DNA of 64,000 nt from Lucinisca nassula (Eukaryota; Mollusca; Bivalvia; Lucinida; Lucinidae): contig OY757013.1 in the NCBI GenBank assembly GCA_963580285.1, forward strand, positions 156,477,033-156,541,032, read 5' to 3'. Under the pieces are notes generated by a model that saw only the letters and a program-made list of their open reading frames with translations, had not been told where the DNA came from and searched no databases. Below, one piece after another: positions 11,651-23,034 of this stretch (position 1 is its first letter; each line of letters opens with the position of its first letter). Position numbers and translations under genes: made by a program.

Positions 11651-11810
11651 TAAGAAGCCTCCGTGGTGTAGTGGTTACGCTGCTTGCCTTGTAAACCAGG
11701 GGTCGCAGGATCGATCCCGGGCTTCTCCAGACGTTTGGATGAGTCTTTAAACTGAGGTCCCGTCTCCGTATGACCTTAGCTGTTGGTGAGACGTAAAACT
11801 CAAACACTGA
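11651..11810 (+). mobile_element. tRNA-Thr-derived SINE (160 bp) with target duplication
   Basis: Begins with a tRNA-like head at about 11659: TAGTGGTTACGC as A box, anticodon loop with TTGTAAA (TGT, threonine) and GATCGATCCC as B box. The acceptor stem does not close, so it is not a functional tRNA gene. The tail is GTGAGACGTAAAACTCAAAC. A 12-base target duplication ACATAGATTCCG flanks it at 11639-11650 and 11811-11822, which fixes the borders. Confidence 0.88.
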
Positions 11811-11822
11811 ACATAGATTCCG

Positions 11823-12977
11823 ACGGCAGCTTTCCCCTGAAATCGGTCGGAAGTGCAGAGTAATTCTATACATAATGCTTGCGTATCAGTGAATGCATGT
11901 AGGTCCACGTAAAGTCAATATCAACAAATACTTATTCTTCAAATCTCTCAAGACAAAAAAAAATAAAAGGAAAAAACCCTGGACTCGGACTTGGTTCATT
12001 TTATATCTTTGTAGATAAGTGGGTTTTACATTGTCTTTGTTTTCATTCTACGGACATATACTGTTGGTTTATTTATGTTATGGACTTATGATTTTAAGTA
12101 TGTGTGAGCTGAATGTGTGTGGGGATGCAAAACGTATTAAAATAAGAGCAAAAACTATAAAATTAGTTTTACATAGATAATAATGATATTCATACTTTAA
12201 AGATACCTTTTTCGACATGGAGATATATGAAAAGAGTTTCATATTGTATCCGGAAATTACATATTAAATGTCGGAAATGTAGGCAAATACAAATGTAGGC
12301 AAAAAAAAAAAAAAAAAACGGCAGTTATGGGTTCTTGTTTTGACTTTGGGTAATCATTTCCAAATATTTTGTTTATTATTATTTATATTACAAAAGAAGA
12401 TTGAATTAGATTTAAGGGTGCGTTAACATTTTATGTACAATATCTGGATAGGGACATGTAAAGGAACTGTTATTCAGCATATGGTTATACTCTACTATGA
12501 CGTCATAATGAACCGCATGCAAATCAAGAATTTCAAATAAATTTTCAAGATAACTTGGTCCAGATTTTCTGCATTCACTTCCTCGTCGAAATGTGTAGAT
12601 ATTTGCAATATAAATAAGCAGCCTTCTATATGACCTTTAAAACAGAGCTAGCGTGAGTGTGGTGGTAAGTTGAATAATTTTTCTGTATAAGTGAACGCTG
12701 CTAGACAGTGTCTATTTGTTTTGTATTATCAAAATATGAAGTTTCGCATTTTTACTTGCCGTTCGATGGGAGTAAACGATTTACTTTACACCTTGTATAT
12801 GTTACTATGGTTACACCATAACTGACAGCATTGGTGTTAAGGCAAAATAATAAAAGGAAGGAACCCTGGACTCGGACTTAGTTCATTTTATATCTTTTTA
12901 AATAGATAAAATCCCCATTTTGACGTCGAGCTAGCAGCACGGCAGAAGCCTTCTGATCATCATAATAGGCTCAGCGG
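11823..12977. other. Unassigned; contains a 50-bp direct repeat pair and an A-run
   Basis: A segment containing CCCTGGACTCGGACTT and TTCATTTTATATCTTT occurs at about 11952-12008 and again at about 12846-12900, in the same orientation 890 bases apart. A run of about 18 A lies near 12301. No coding signal. Confidence 0.5.
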
Positions 12978-13131
12978 TACAAAATAGAAGTGGAGGCAAT
13001 GATCAGGAATCGATACAATTAACCCACAGCTCCCATCAGAGACACCAAAGGGAAAGAACACCAAAAAAAAATAGACCCAAATGGAAACATCAACAGCGGA
13101 AAGCCAAAAGGACGGCTACTTTCCCACAAAC
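12978..13131 (-). repeat. Penelope-like element 3' UTR fragment
   Basis: Matches the 3' terminal part of the 49480-49811 UTR in reverse (AGAAGTGGAGGCAATGATCA at the left). It is truncated on its 5' side at about 13131. Confidence 0.65.
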
Positions 13132-13267
13132 CTTTTTTGCAGCCTCTCTTACAAAAATTATAGTACCAAAGTGCCATTTTAGACAGCTGAGGCGCGTTAA
13201 ACGTGTCTTTTTTCTGAACAAGCAACTGAGCTGCCCTTTTCCATTGCTGCCGCAACCAACAGAATAG

Positions 13268-13524
13268 CACAAAACACGTCTTTATAATTTTGACCCCCTG
13301 AAACCCAACGTTTGTATAATAAAACTGGGATTCACAGGGGTATATATATATTTTTCTAATTCCTACTCAAAAACAGAGACTGTGGGTACTTGCTAGAATT
13401 CTAGTACCCACAACCTGTCTTATCAGCAGGAATAGGAAAAATATCGTAAGTTTTTATCTGAAACTTTTCATATGTTTTGGTGATAAAATTTTCAATATAT
13501 CTGAATAAGCATGTTTTCGTAATG
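13268..13524. mobile_element. MITE1 copy, just beyond the prr5-like stop codon
   Basis: Left end AAAACACGTCTTTATAATTTTG and right end ATGTTTTCGTAATG are inverted versions of each other. Inside is the family order: ACTGGG segment, central hairpin (here shortened to GGGTACTTGCTAGAATTCTAGTACCC-type arms), then AGGAAAAATATC. It begins about 65 bases past the gene's stop and may lie in its 3' UTR. Confidence 0.65.
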
Positions 13525-13589
13525 AGGATTTACAAGGGTATTAATTAAACTAAAACATTAATTAAATTAAAACATAACAGATACAAATG

Positions 13590-13786
13590 CTACGTCGTGT
13601 CAATACTGTGCCTTCTGATAGCGTCTTGTTCTTTCACTGTTGTTAGCAAATGATTATGAATTGAACTGTGCTTGGGAGAGAGTTTCTGACTAAATATTAA
13701 TGGAGATAACTTGTGTCTTTTTGTTTTGATGTCTATCGGACGAGTTAAATCCTCTTCGGACACACTTTTCCCACATGATGCAGATT
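13590..13786 (-). CDS. prr5: prr5-like exon 9 (terminal coding exon)
   Basis: The acceptor TTGTTGTTTTCAG precedes it. The first two bases complete a glutamate codon with the G left by exon 8. It encodes 64 residues and the stop TAG at 13590-13592. The segment is basic and serine-rich, and ends DAIRRHSIDTT. Vertebrate PRR5 proteins have a similar IRRHS/VRRHT motif in the post-HbrB tail. The frame also opens upstream of the acceptor, but that part has no resemblance to the family. Confidence 0.8.
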
Positions 13787-13978
13787 CTGAAAACAACAAA
13801 GCACATGAACTATCATTAACAATTTCTATTTTAGGAAGTTTAACCCATTTTAAGCTAAATCTTCCACATTGCATAAAGTAGGGCCCATTCCAAAATTTAT
13901 TGGTACCAGGTTGAATAACTTACTGTTAAAAAATTACAGAATTTATTCAGAAGGTTGAAATTCATATTTGCAAACAGT

Positions 13979-14258
13979 CATCACGAAAACACGCCTATAC
14001 AATTTTGATCCCCTTGAACCCCACTTTTATGGAGTAAAACTGGAGTTTACAGGGGTTAACCTTATGTTTCTTATTTCTGCTCTAAAATATAGACAGTGGG
14101 TACTCGTTAGACCCGCCTCAATGAGGCGGTTCTAACAAGCACCCACCATCTACATTCTGAGCATAAGTAAGAAAATTATCACAATTTTTCATCTTAAAAT
14201 TTTCGTTTTTTTGGCAGTAAAGTTTACAATGTATTTGTATAGGCGTATTTTCGTAATG
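13979..14258. mobile_element. MITE1 copy (complete)
   Basis: Termini CATCACGAAAACACGCCTAT and ATAGGCGTATTTTCGTAATG are inverted repeats. Order inside: ATCCCC..ACCCC segment, GGGTTTACAGGGG, then the central hairpin (14098-14150) with AGACCGCCTC/GAGGCGGTTCT arms. No coding sequence. Lies in the last intron, 192 bases upstream of exon 9. Confidence 0.85.
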
Positions 14259-14262
14259 GATG

Positions 14263-14330
14263 GTCAGACCAGACGTCGTGCTCTGCGGTGTCTGATCTGG
14301 CTTGAACTATTTGCCATTGTCCGTTTTTAT
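14263..14330. repeat. Diverged short palindrome of the GCAAACA..TGTTTGC family
   Basis: CAGACCAGACGTCG and its imperfect inverse TGTCTGATCTGG, ending near ATTTGCC. Resembles the better copies at 43822, 56546 and 62844. Confidence 0.4.
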
Positions 14331-14499
14331 GGATTTTCGGTCTGAAATGGGCCAACAAAGATACTTATGTCAAGCAGGAACATTTTAACAAATACTAGCT
14401 GTACAAACATTGCATTTAGTTGCATGTCATATGGGCAAGAATATAACAGATGCGAAATCTCTTCACTTATAGCGCGGTATAAATAACAATTACGATTAC

Positions 14500-14790
14500 G
14501 ATATTACATCTTTGTGACCCTGAGCATTCTTTCATATCTCCAAAACCATCAATTTTTTTCGATAAAAATTTGTTATCTTTTTCTTATTTATACCCCAAAT
14601 TTAGGTTGTGTTTGTTCGTTAGAACAATCTCATTGAAGCAGTACTAACGAGCAGCCTCAACCTATATCTTAGCACAGTAAAACGAAAATTAAAGTATTCC
14701 CCTGTACACCCCACTTTTCTCTATATAATGTGCGCTTTAGAGAGGTGTTCATTATATGAACTTATTAACAGGATAACTGGATTTCGAATA
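14500..14790. mobile_element. Diverged MITE2 copy, inverted
   Basis: Read on the minus strand it follows the 33191-33470 order: CCCCACTTTTCTC region, AGGTTG, weakened hairpin with GTTCGTTAGAACAATCTC, then the CATATCTCCAAAA segment. Strongly decayed. Confidence 0.5.
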
Positions 14791-14974
14791 AATGGGTGGC
14801 CATTCATAGTCATAAGGACATCAGCAACGCAACTCCGATTCATTTAGTACTTTGGGTGGAATGATATTCAAACCAAAAATGCAGATGCTGAGCTGTTTGC
14901 TCGGCTGTTGCTCATGCATATCTGAATCTTACCAGGGTTTTCTTTTTCCTGTGCACTTGCACATCTATACTTAC

Positions 14975-15134
14975 CAAGTACGTATATTTGAGGAGGTATT
15001 TTAAAGTTGCTGCGTATGTCTGGTTCCGGGTTCCCGTTATAGACACCAAGTAAACCTAGATATGGGTTGACAACACGGGCAACCAGCCTCTCCAGCTGTA
15101 GGGTAGCATCTGAACACGGAGTTTCATGAACACT
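14975..15134 (-). CDS. prr5: prr5-like exon 8
   Basis: Acceptor TATATTTTTACAG, donor GTAAGTATAG. It is 160 bases long: 53 codons plus one base. It encodes SVHETPCSDATLQLERLVAR, then VVNPYLGLLG, matching the C-terminal end of the HbrB-like domain of PRR5/PRR5L (VHE..., LE.LV..VVSP.LG). A less conserved stretch follows (NGNPEPDIRSNFKIPPQIYV). It is the longest and clearest exon. Confidence 0.9.
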
Positions 15135-15472
15135 CTGTAAAAATATAAGACAGTGGGATAAAAAATTCTGACAGAAATACCCATGCCCGGAACGCACATG
15201 TCGCTCAGCGGGTAAAGATCGCTTACATGAGACCTAGCACAGGTTGTCAGATTTAAGGCAAATTCGAACTTATCTTTGATATGATGCTCGTCTTTGTTTA
15301 CTGGAAGTTTCAAAAAGATCTGATCGATAACAGCTGAGAAAAAGTGAAGACACAATTTCTCGTTTATTTATGCTCAAGGGCAGCTAACTCCTAAGCCGTT
15401 GGCCCTGTGAGGCCCAAGTTCAAACTTGACAGCGATTGTACGCCTCTCTTGATTATCAGCAAGTTTGATAAA

Positions 15473-15778
15473 AATAGAAATAGAGGCAATGATCAGGAAC
15501 TGATACAATTAACCCACAGCTCCAATCAAAGACATCAAAGGGAAAGAAACACTAACACGAAGCAACATACTCTAATGGAAACACCAACAGCGGAAAGCCA
15601 AAAGGACAGTCACTTTCCCACAAAATGACCAACAGGCCATCCAAAATAAAATAATATAAGCGACACACATACCCAAAGACGAACCATAACAAAAATAAAC
15701 CACGAAAGAAGAACCGCCTTGAAATGGTCAGCGGAAACGAATTCCACCGGGGGTGGGGGGCTTAAATCTATTTTACGA
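15473..15778 (-). repeat. Penelope-like element 3' UTR fragment
   Basis: Matches 49500-49811 in reverse. The empty-site sequence GTTTGATAAAGATCAGATCA is visible in the neighbouring unit near 16383, which defines the insertion borders within a few bases. 5' truncated, as expected for target-primed insertion. Confidence 0.75.
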
Positions 15779-15994
15779 TCGATCAGAAATGGCTGAGAAA
15801 AGCTTGAGACATTAGACATTATTTTTTAATTGTAAGCCTATGGTAAATTTTTTCCCGCTCAAGGGAGCGTAACTGTCAGACTCAAGCCAAATTCGAACTC
15901 ATTTGAGATATAATGTTTATCCTTATTTACTAACTGTTTCAAAATATCCAATCGCTGAGTAAAAGTGGAGACACCATGTTTCGCTTATATTTAT

Positions 15995-16280
15995 TTTGTT
16001 TGTTTGATTTGAGGTTTAACGTCCCCGTCAACACTGTAAAGGTCATTTTGGAGACGTTGCTTCCAATTTTGTGGGACTTTTACCCAACATTGAGATGAAA
16101 TGACATCTCAAGCCCGGTTGCCCAATGAAACCAATAGGGTTTATTAGCATGGACGGTCTGCCTCGCACCGCAGTTCCTGGACAGGCTTAGATCCTCTAAG
16201 CGGTTTACCAGTACTAGTGTGCGGGCCAGATTCAGCTCTGCGTGGAATCATCATGCAGCCCTTATATTTCTTCAAGCCCC
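15995..16280 (-). mobile_element. SINE A copy
   Basis: The tail (CAAA-type) is at the left and the GC-rich head at the right. A 9-base target duplication TATATTTAT lies at 15986-15994 and 16281-16289. It sits inside the long-unit tandem array. Family landmarks: GGTTTAACGTCCCCGTCAAC, TCTAAGCGGTTTACCAGTAC. Confidence 0.9.
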
Positions 16281-16620
16281 TATATTTATGCTCAAGGGTA
16301 GGTAACTCCAAAGCCGTTGGTCATGTGAGGCCCGAATTTGAACTCGACATAGGCTGCATGCCCCTCATGGTTATCTGCAAATTTGATAAAGATCAGATCA
16401 GAAATGGCTGAGATAAGCCAGAGACATTGTGTTCCCACTGTAAGCCTGTGGTCAAATTTTTCACGCTCAAGGGAATAGAACTGCGAAACCGGCTGTCAGA
16501 TTGAAGCCAAATTCGAACACATCTGAGACATTATACTTGTCCTTGTGTATTTAAAGCTTCAAAAAGATTCGATTGAAAACAGCTGAGAAAAAGTGGAGAC
16601 ACCATTTGTCGCTTATATAC

Positions 16621-17534
16621 TAGGTCACAAAAGTTCCTATACATAAAATTGCTTCTGTTACCATAGTTACTACAAATGAAAAATACACAAAATCTGTTTT
16701 GGTTTGGTTAGAGGACTCATTTCTCTATGCAAAAGCCCAAACTGTTTTTGTTTATGTAAACTCGCCAGCCTGGGCTATTGTTTAAAACACACAAGGGGTC
16801 ACTGTGACAATTTCGCAGAATAAATTATTACAAACGCCAAGATCAAACACATAAAAAAATACACTTAGCACAAGATATCTAAAAATTGATATGTGTAACC
16901 TTTCATTAGATACGCTGGTGTCTATTCACAAAAGATTGGGAACTTAAGCTCCATTTGCTAAGAGCAACAGACGATTAGGCATAGGCCTCCAATTCTTTGA
17001 AGGTGTGTGCAAAATGCTGTTTTCAATTGAAACTCCATAGAAAATTGCAATTGGCAGTGCTACATGCTACATGACTTTTATACATTATTTCCCATCATTG
17101 TCAATAGCAATGGTGGCAACAAAGTGCTTTTTAAAGAAATTGCAAAAATTGAATGACAGGTATAGAAATAACAAAAGTTTGAAAATTGCTATATTTTTAA
17201 TTGAAAGGGAGATAATCTGAGATAATCACAAATTAAAATCTTGATTTTAGTGCAACTTCATGAGATATTGTAAAGGTAAAGGGAGTTTCGATGTCCAATG
17301 GATATCTCAGACATAAAATGATCATATGCGCATGCGCAATGTCAAATTCCTCGCAAAACATTTCTAGGCACATATTGGTATACAACTCTTGAGCAGAATT
17401 GTATGGGCAAATGCAAATTTATGCATTTTGCAGCTAAACGTCCGATTCGTATGTTTACAGCCATCTTTAGCCGAATGGCTACCGGATAGCTATTAAAATT
17501 TACCACGAACTTGATATAGTTACTTTTTTATAGT
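16621..17534. other. Unassigned block inside the tandem array
   Basis: No coding, repeat or RNA signal recognised. It separates two pieces of the long-unit array, so it may be an inserted element of unknown type. Confidence 0.35.
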
Positions 17535-17944
17535 ATATTTATGATCAAGGGCCGATAACTCCAAAGCCGTCGGTCCTGTGAGGCCCGGATTCAAACTCGA
17601 CGTAGACTGTGTGCCTCTCCTGGTTATCTGCAAGTTTCATAAAGATCAGATCAGAAATAGCTGCAAAAAAGTTGGAGACGTCATTTATGGTAAAAATCTT
17701 TCACGTTTAAGGGAACTTAACTGCGAAAGCTGTAGTCAGATTCAAGCCAAATTCGAACTCATTTGAGATACTATGCTTGTACTTGTTTACTAAAAGTTTC
17801 AAATAGATCCATTACAAAACAGCTGAGAAAAAATAGAGACACCATTTTTCACTTATATTTATGCTCAAGGGCAGGTTATTCCAAGCCGTTTGTCCTGTGA
17901 GGTCCAAATTCGAACTCGACGTCGGGTTGAGAAAAGTTGAGAAA

Positions 17945-18410
17945 TCAACTAGACCCCAATGGAATCATCAATTGTTTGTTTGTTTGTTTGATTTGAGGTT
18001 TAACGTCCCCGTCAACACTATAAAGGTCATTTTGGAGACGTTGCTTCCAATTTTGTGGGACTTTTACCCGACATTGAGATGAAATGACTTCTCAAGCCCT
18101 GTCGCCCAATGAAACAAATAGGGTTTATAAGTATGGACGGTCCGACTCCTGCGCACCGCTTTGCCTGGGTAGGCTTAGATCCTCTAAGCGATTTACCAGT
18201 ACTCGTGTGCGGGTCGGGGAAGCATCATGCAGCCCATATATTTCCGAAGTTCCAAGCCCCGATGGGCTCGGGCCGCGGAATCATCAATAGCGGAAAGCCA
18301 AAAAGTTACTTTCCGATAAAATGGCCAATTTTCTATCCAAAACAAATTAATGTTAACAATACACACATTCAAAGACACGCCATAACAAAAATATACCACG
18401 ACAGAAGACC
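17945..18410 (-). repeat. Penelope-like element 3' UTR fragment, split by a SINE
   Basis: AGACCCCAATGGAATCATCAA on the left and ATCATCAATAGCGGAAAGCC on the right continue each other when compared with 1376-1410. The right part runs to about 18410. The SINE at 17972-18276 lies between them. Confidence 0.75.
17972..18276 (-). mobile_element. SINE A copy inside a Penelope-like UTR
   Basis: Target duplication GGAATCATCAA at 17961-17971 and 18277-18287. Full family landmarks from the GTTTGTTTGATTTGAGG tail to the GATGGGCTCGGGCC head. Confidence 0.9.
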
Positions 18411-18699
18411 TTTAAATCACAATTGACACCTTGTGTGGGACTCAAGCCAGTGACCATAGCAGAAAAGACAGGTCGATTTACCTAAAAATAGTAAAGCAAT
18501 ACTTAATAAAAGCACGCTAACACTGCATGATACCCCACCACTGCAAGATTATATGGTTATAGCCTTGCCCATAATAGTGGTACTTTTAAGTGTTATAGTT
18601 ATCTGTAAAACTTCACTAAGGCATTCAATATAGTAAAGGAACTACATACATGTATATCAAAAGGGCAGATAATACAATAACCAGAAAAGCAGAGTGACT

Positions 18700-19560
18700 G
18701 TCCTTGGCAATAATATGTGTCCTTTAGTGTTTTAAAATTTGAAGAAAATCCATGAAAAGATTCTTAAGTTATTGATCGCAAACTCAAAAAAAAAATTGTG
18801 AGAAATTAATCAAGTTATCGGTCGGAAATGGTGTGGATGGACGGACGAACGGACAGACACCGGAGGGTATATTATAATACCCCAGCACTATCGTGTGATG
18901 GGGTATAACAAAAAGAAGAAAAGAAAAAAAGTCATTCCCGATATAAACATGTAGGCACGATTTGAAAAAAAAAATGTGAAAAATTAATCAAGTTATCGGT
19001 CGGAAATGGTGGGGATGGACGGACGGACAGACGGACGGACGGACGGACAGACACCGGAGGGTATATTATAATATCCCAGCACTATCGTGTAATGGGGTAT
19101 AACAAAAAGAAGAAAAGGAAAAAAAAAAAGGTAAAAAAAAAGGAATGAAAAACAAAAAATGAGAAAAAAAAACGAAAAAAAAAAAATTCATTGCAAAAAG
19201 AAAGAAAAGAAAAATAAACGGAAAAAAAAGAAAAGAAAAAACGAGAAAAAAAAAGGAAAAAAAAAGAAAATTCCATTCCTCCACGGGGGTTTGAACTCAC
19301 GCCCCTCAGATTCATAGCACAAATTAATCCAGTTATTGGTCGGAAATGGTGGGGACGGACGGACGGACAGACACCGGAGGGTATATTGTAATATCCCAGC
19401 ACTATCGTGTGATGGGGTATAACAAAAAGAAGAAAAGGGTGAAAAAAAAGGGAAAACAAAAGGAATGAAAAACCAAAAATGAGGAAAATTAAAAAAAATA
19501 AAAAAAAAAAAAATAAATTCATTGCCAAAATGAAAAAGAAAGAAAAAGAAAAAAGAAAAA
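18700..19560 (+). repeat. Tandem-repeat element ends with GGGGTATAA hairpin, several copies
   Basis: The block GGACGGAC run, CCGGAGGGTATATTATAATA, CCCCAGCACTATCGTGTGAT, GGGGTATAAC occurs at about 18835-18908, 19010-19100 and 19350-19425. ATACCCC..GGGGTAT can pair. Between them are A/G-rich low-complexity runs (aaaaagaaaag). The fragment near 19270-19320 (CGGGGGTTTGAACTCACGCC) is a tRNA-like B-box region in reverse, like 21858-21955. Long open frames on the minus strand here are poly-Phe artefacts of the A-runs. Confidence 0.65.
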
Positions 19561-19572
19561 AGAACACACAAC

Positions 19573-21830
19573 AAGAGGGCCCAGAGGGCCCTGGTTCGCT
19601 CACCTGATCCAATGTATAACAAGTGGGCCCCGGGCAGGGTCAATTTTGGCCCCAGGGCTATAATTTGAACAATCTTGGTAGAGGTCCACAAGATGAAGCT
19701 TCATATCAAATATGAAAGACCTGGGCTTTCTGGTTTCAGAGAAGAAGTCTATGTAAAACAAGATGTTCCCTATATAAGTTAAACCAAAGGGCCCCGGAGC
19801 GGGGGCATTTTTGGCCCCAGGGCTATAATTTGAACAATCTTGGTAGAGGTCCACTAGCTGAAGCTTCATAACAAATATCAAAGACCTAAGCCTTGTGTTT
19901 CAGAGAAGATGATTTTTAAAGATTTTCCCTATATAAGTCTATGTAAAACCAAAGGGCCACATGGCGGGGGCATTTTTGGTCTCAGGGCTATAATTTGAAC
20001 AATCTTTATAGAGGTCCTCTAGCTGAAGCTTCATAACAAATAACGAAGACCTAAGCCTTGTGGTTTCAGAGAAGAAGATTTTTCAAGATTTTCCCTATAT
20101 AAGTCTATGTAAAACCAAAGGAACCCGGAGTGGGGGCATTTTTGGCCCCAGGGCTAGAATTTGAACAATCTTGGTAGAGGTCCACAAGATGAAGCTTCAT
20201 ACCAAATATCAAAGACCTGGGCCTTGCAGTTTCAGAGAAGAAGATTTTTTCAAGATTTTCCCTATATAAGCCTATGTAAAACAAAAAAGCCCTGGTGCGG
20301 GGGCATTTTTGGCCCCAGCACTATAATTTGAACAATCTTGGTAGGGGTCCACTAGATGAAGCTTCATACCAAATATCAAAGACCTGGGCCTTGTGGTTTC
20401 AGGGAAGAAGATTTTTAAAGATTTTCTCTATATAAGCCCATGTAAAAGGGGCCATTTTTAGCTCCAGCACTATAATTTGAACAATCTTGGTAGGGGTCCA
20501 CTACATGAAGCTTCGTACCAAATATCAAAGACCTGGGCCTTGTGGTTTCAGAGAAGATTTTTAAAGATTTTCCCTATATAAGCCCATGTAAAACCAAAGG
20601 GCCCTGGTGCGGGGGCATTTTTGGCCCCAGCACTATAATTTGAACAATCTTGGTAGGGGTCCACTGGATGAAGCTTCTACTAAATATCAAAGACCTGGGC
20701 CTTGTGGTTTCAGAGAAGAAGATTTTTAAAGATTTTCCCTATATAAGCCCATGTAAAACCAAAGTGCCCCCCGTGTGGGGGCATTTTTAGCTCCAGCACT
20801 ATAATTTGAACAATCTTGTTAGGGGTCCACTAGATAAAGCTTCATACCAAATATCAAAGACCTGGGCCTTGTGGTTTCAGAGAAGAAGATTTTTAAAGGT
20901 TTTCCCTATATAGGCCCATGTAAAACCAAAGGGCCCCCGTGCGGGGACATTTTTGGCCCCAGCACTATAATTTGAACAATCTTGGTAGGGGTCCACTAGA
21001 TGAAGCTTCATACCAAATATCAAAGACCTGGGCCTTGCGGTATAGGGAAGAAGATTTTTCAAGATTTTCCCTATATAAGCCCATGTAAAACCAAAGGGCC
21101 CCCGTGCGGGGGCATTTTTAGCTCCAGCACTATAATTTGAAAAATCTTGGTAAGGGTCCACTAGATGAAGCTTCATACCAAATATCAAAGACCTGGGCCT
21201 TGTGGTTTCAGGGAAGAAGATTTTTAAAGATTTTCCCTATATAAGCCCATGTAAAACCAAAGGGCCCCCGTGCGGGGGCATTTTTAGCTCCAGCACTATA
21301 ATTTGAACAATCTTGGTAGGGGTCCACTAGATGAAGCTTCATACCAAATATCAAAGACATGGGCCTTGTGGTTTCAGAGAAGAAGATTTTTAAAGATTTT
21401 CCCTATATAAGCCCATGTAAAACCAAAGGGCCATGGAGCGGGGGTATTTTTGGCCCCAGCACTATAATTTGAACAATCTTGATAGGGGTCCATTAGATGA
21501 AGCTTCATACCAAATATCAAAGACCTGGGCCTTGCGGTTTCAGAGAAGAAGATTTTTTAAGTTTTCGGTGAAAAAAATCTATTTTTCGCTACTGTGACCT
21601 ATATGTGCAACGGACCGGAACCATTTGAACAACTTTGAAAGGGGACCACCTAAGGATCATTCCTGTGAAGTTTGGTCAAAATCCGATCAGTGGTTTAGGA
21701 GGAGATGTCGTTTGAAGAAAAGTTTACGGACGGACGCACGGACGCACGCACGCACGGACGCACGACGGACGACGGACAAAAAGTGATCCCAAAAGCTCAC
21801 CTTGTCACTACGTGACAGGTGAGCTAAAAA
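19573..21830 (+). repeat. Tandem-repeat element, about twelve 165-bp units
   Basis: AATTTGAACAATCTT recurs near 19662, 19826, 19994, 20158, 20326, 20474, 20637, 20803, 20967, 21129, 21300 and 21465. The left end AAGAGGGCCCAGAGGGCCCT is palindromic and is followed by CGCTCACCTGATC. The right end has a GGAC/CGCA tetranucleotide tract (21726-21775) and a hairpin at 21795-21824 (GCTCACCTTGTCA/TGACAGGTGAGC), then TAAAAA. CTCACCTG near the left end and CAGGTGAG near the right form subterminal inverted repeats. Units contain no stable coding frame. Confidence 0.85.
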
Positions 21831-21857
21831 GAAAAAAAAAACGAAAAAAAAAAAAAA

Positions 21858-21955
21858 ATTCCAGTCCTCGACGGAGATTTGAACTCACGCCCCTCAGATT
21901 CATTGTCAACAATAGGGTTAGTTAGTAGTCCAGCACTCTAACCACTACACTGGCA
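21858..21955 (-). other. tRNA-derived sequence (SINE head), non-functional
   Basis: On the minus strand TAGTGGTTAGAGTGCTGG (A box) and GAGTTCAAATCTCC (B box) are spaced as in a long-variable-arm tRNA, followed by a T-rich tail. The stems do not all close. Read as a SINE head or tRNA pseudogene. Confidence 0.55.
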
Positions 21956-22200
21956 GTGTTAATCAATATATTTCATAAATTAAAGGAATAAATGCGCAGA
22001 AACTATTTAATGGGAATTGTTAACGACCAATTTTTCGTTAAATGTTAACGCATTTTGTGTATTCACAACATAAAACCTGCTTATTATGGTCGTTTATACA
22101 TCAGTGCAGTTTCATCCAAATATTCCATATAGTAAAGGAATAAGTCCCCAAAAACCATTTAATCGGAATTTTTAACGACCATAATTCCGTTAAATGTTAA

Positions 22201-22370
22201 TTCACCATATTTGCATTATTTGCTGGATCCCAGCCTGCAGATTGTCAATATTGGATAAACAGGTAACCAGACCCCCCTGACCTTTTAAGGTCAGGGGGGT
22301 CTGGTTACCTGTTTTTCCAACACTGATAACCTTCAGACTAGGAACCAGCAAATAATGCAAATAAGGTGAA
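22201..22370. mobile_element. Near-perfect palindromic MITE with a G/C-run centre, copy 1
   Basis: Outer arms TTCACCATATTTGCATTATT and AATAATGCAAATAAGGTGAA. Inner arms CAGGTAACCAGACCCCCCTG and CAGGGGGGTCTGGTTACCTG, meeting at ACCTTTTAAGGT. It splits a tandem-repeat unit (AAATGTTAA .. TTTTGCCCATT is contiguous near 22530). A second copy is at 59379-59551. Confidence 0.85.
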
Positions 22371-22712
22371 TGTATTTTGCCCATTTACAATCCCAAACCA
22401 CTCATACCCAATGCCAATGTGTATACAAAATTTGAAGAAAATCCGTGAAAAAATATTCAAGTTATTGATCGGAAACGCCCCAAAACCCCTTATTTTGAAC
22501 TAAAAAGGGCCATAACTCTGTCAAATGTTAACGGATTTTGCCCATTAACAATCCCATACCACTCATTCCCGATATATACATGTATGCAAAATTTGAAAAA
22601 AATTCGTTAAAAATTACTCAAGTTATCGATCGGAAATGGTGCGGACGGACGGACGGACAACGGAGGGTATATCATAATACCCCGCCACTATCGTGTGGTG
22701 GGGTATAAAAAT
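22371..22712 (+). repeat. Tandem-repeat element, right end with GGGGTATAA hairpin
   Basis: Two units (AAATTTGAAGAAAATCCGTG and AAATTTGAAAAAAATTCGTT) are followed by GGACGGACGGACGGAC, then the hairpin 22677-22706 (ATACCCC..GGGGTAT) and AAAAATG. Probably the same element as the pieces at 18700-19430. Confidence 0.7.
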
Positions 22713-22855
22713 GTGGTAATATACTCATGTTGTGTTTGGTACATTAAACCCTGCAGGTACACACAGTTGACTCAAGGCAGAATTAACATTAAAACAACGT
22801 TTCGATGTTGGACCGACGCTGAGTTCCAAATGGGAAGGAATATATGACGTCTTAC

Positions 22856-22926
22856 CTGTAACACGAGCATCATCTGTTGAATGGACGGAGGGATTGGGTC
22901 GTTGTCTGCGAGGCCATCTAACGCAA
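22856..22926 (-). CDS. prr5: prr5-like exon 7
   Basis: Acceptor TTCTTATTTATAG, donor GTAAGACG. It is 71 bases long. The first two bases complete a valine codon with the G of exon 6. It encodes ALDGLADNDPIPPSIQQMMLVLQ in two parts (ALDGLADND and PIPPSIQQMMLVLQ). The second matches the PPAIVQMLLVLQ stretch of the HbrB-like domain. It ends in phase 0, matching exon 8. Confidence 0.88.
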
Positions 22927-23034
22927 CTATAAATAAGAAGAAATGCAAGTATGTTTATAAAAGATATGCATGTGTCATTTGTTTAAGATTTTATGCGGAA
23001 ATATGGGATCTGGGAAGGGACATGTATTTTTTTT

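Larger units (their letters stand above)
15190..17940 (+). repeat. Degenerate long-unit tandem array, broken by insertions
   Basis: Recurring unit of roughly 330-350 bases. Landmarks: ATTTATGCTCAAGGGCAG, CCTGTGAGGCCC, TCTGCAAGTTTGATAAAGATCAG, then AGCTGAGAAAAAGTGGAGAC. Pieces lie at 15190-15472, 15779-15985, 16290-16620 and 17535-17940. Breaks are due to a Penelope-like 3' UTR (15473-15778), a SINE (15995-16280) and a 0.9-kb unassigned block. Confidence 0.7.

Noticed and set aside
11659..11732. tRNA-Thr gene
   Set aside because: The acceptor stem does not pair, and the sequence is the head of a SINE with a 12-base target duplication.
19066..19691. Long Phe/Ser-rich open frames on the minus strand
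   Set aside because: They translate A/G-rich low-complexity runs.
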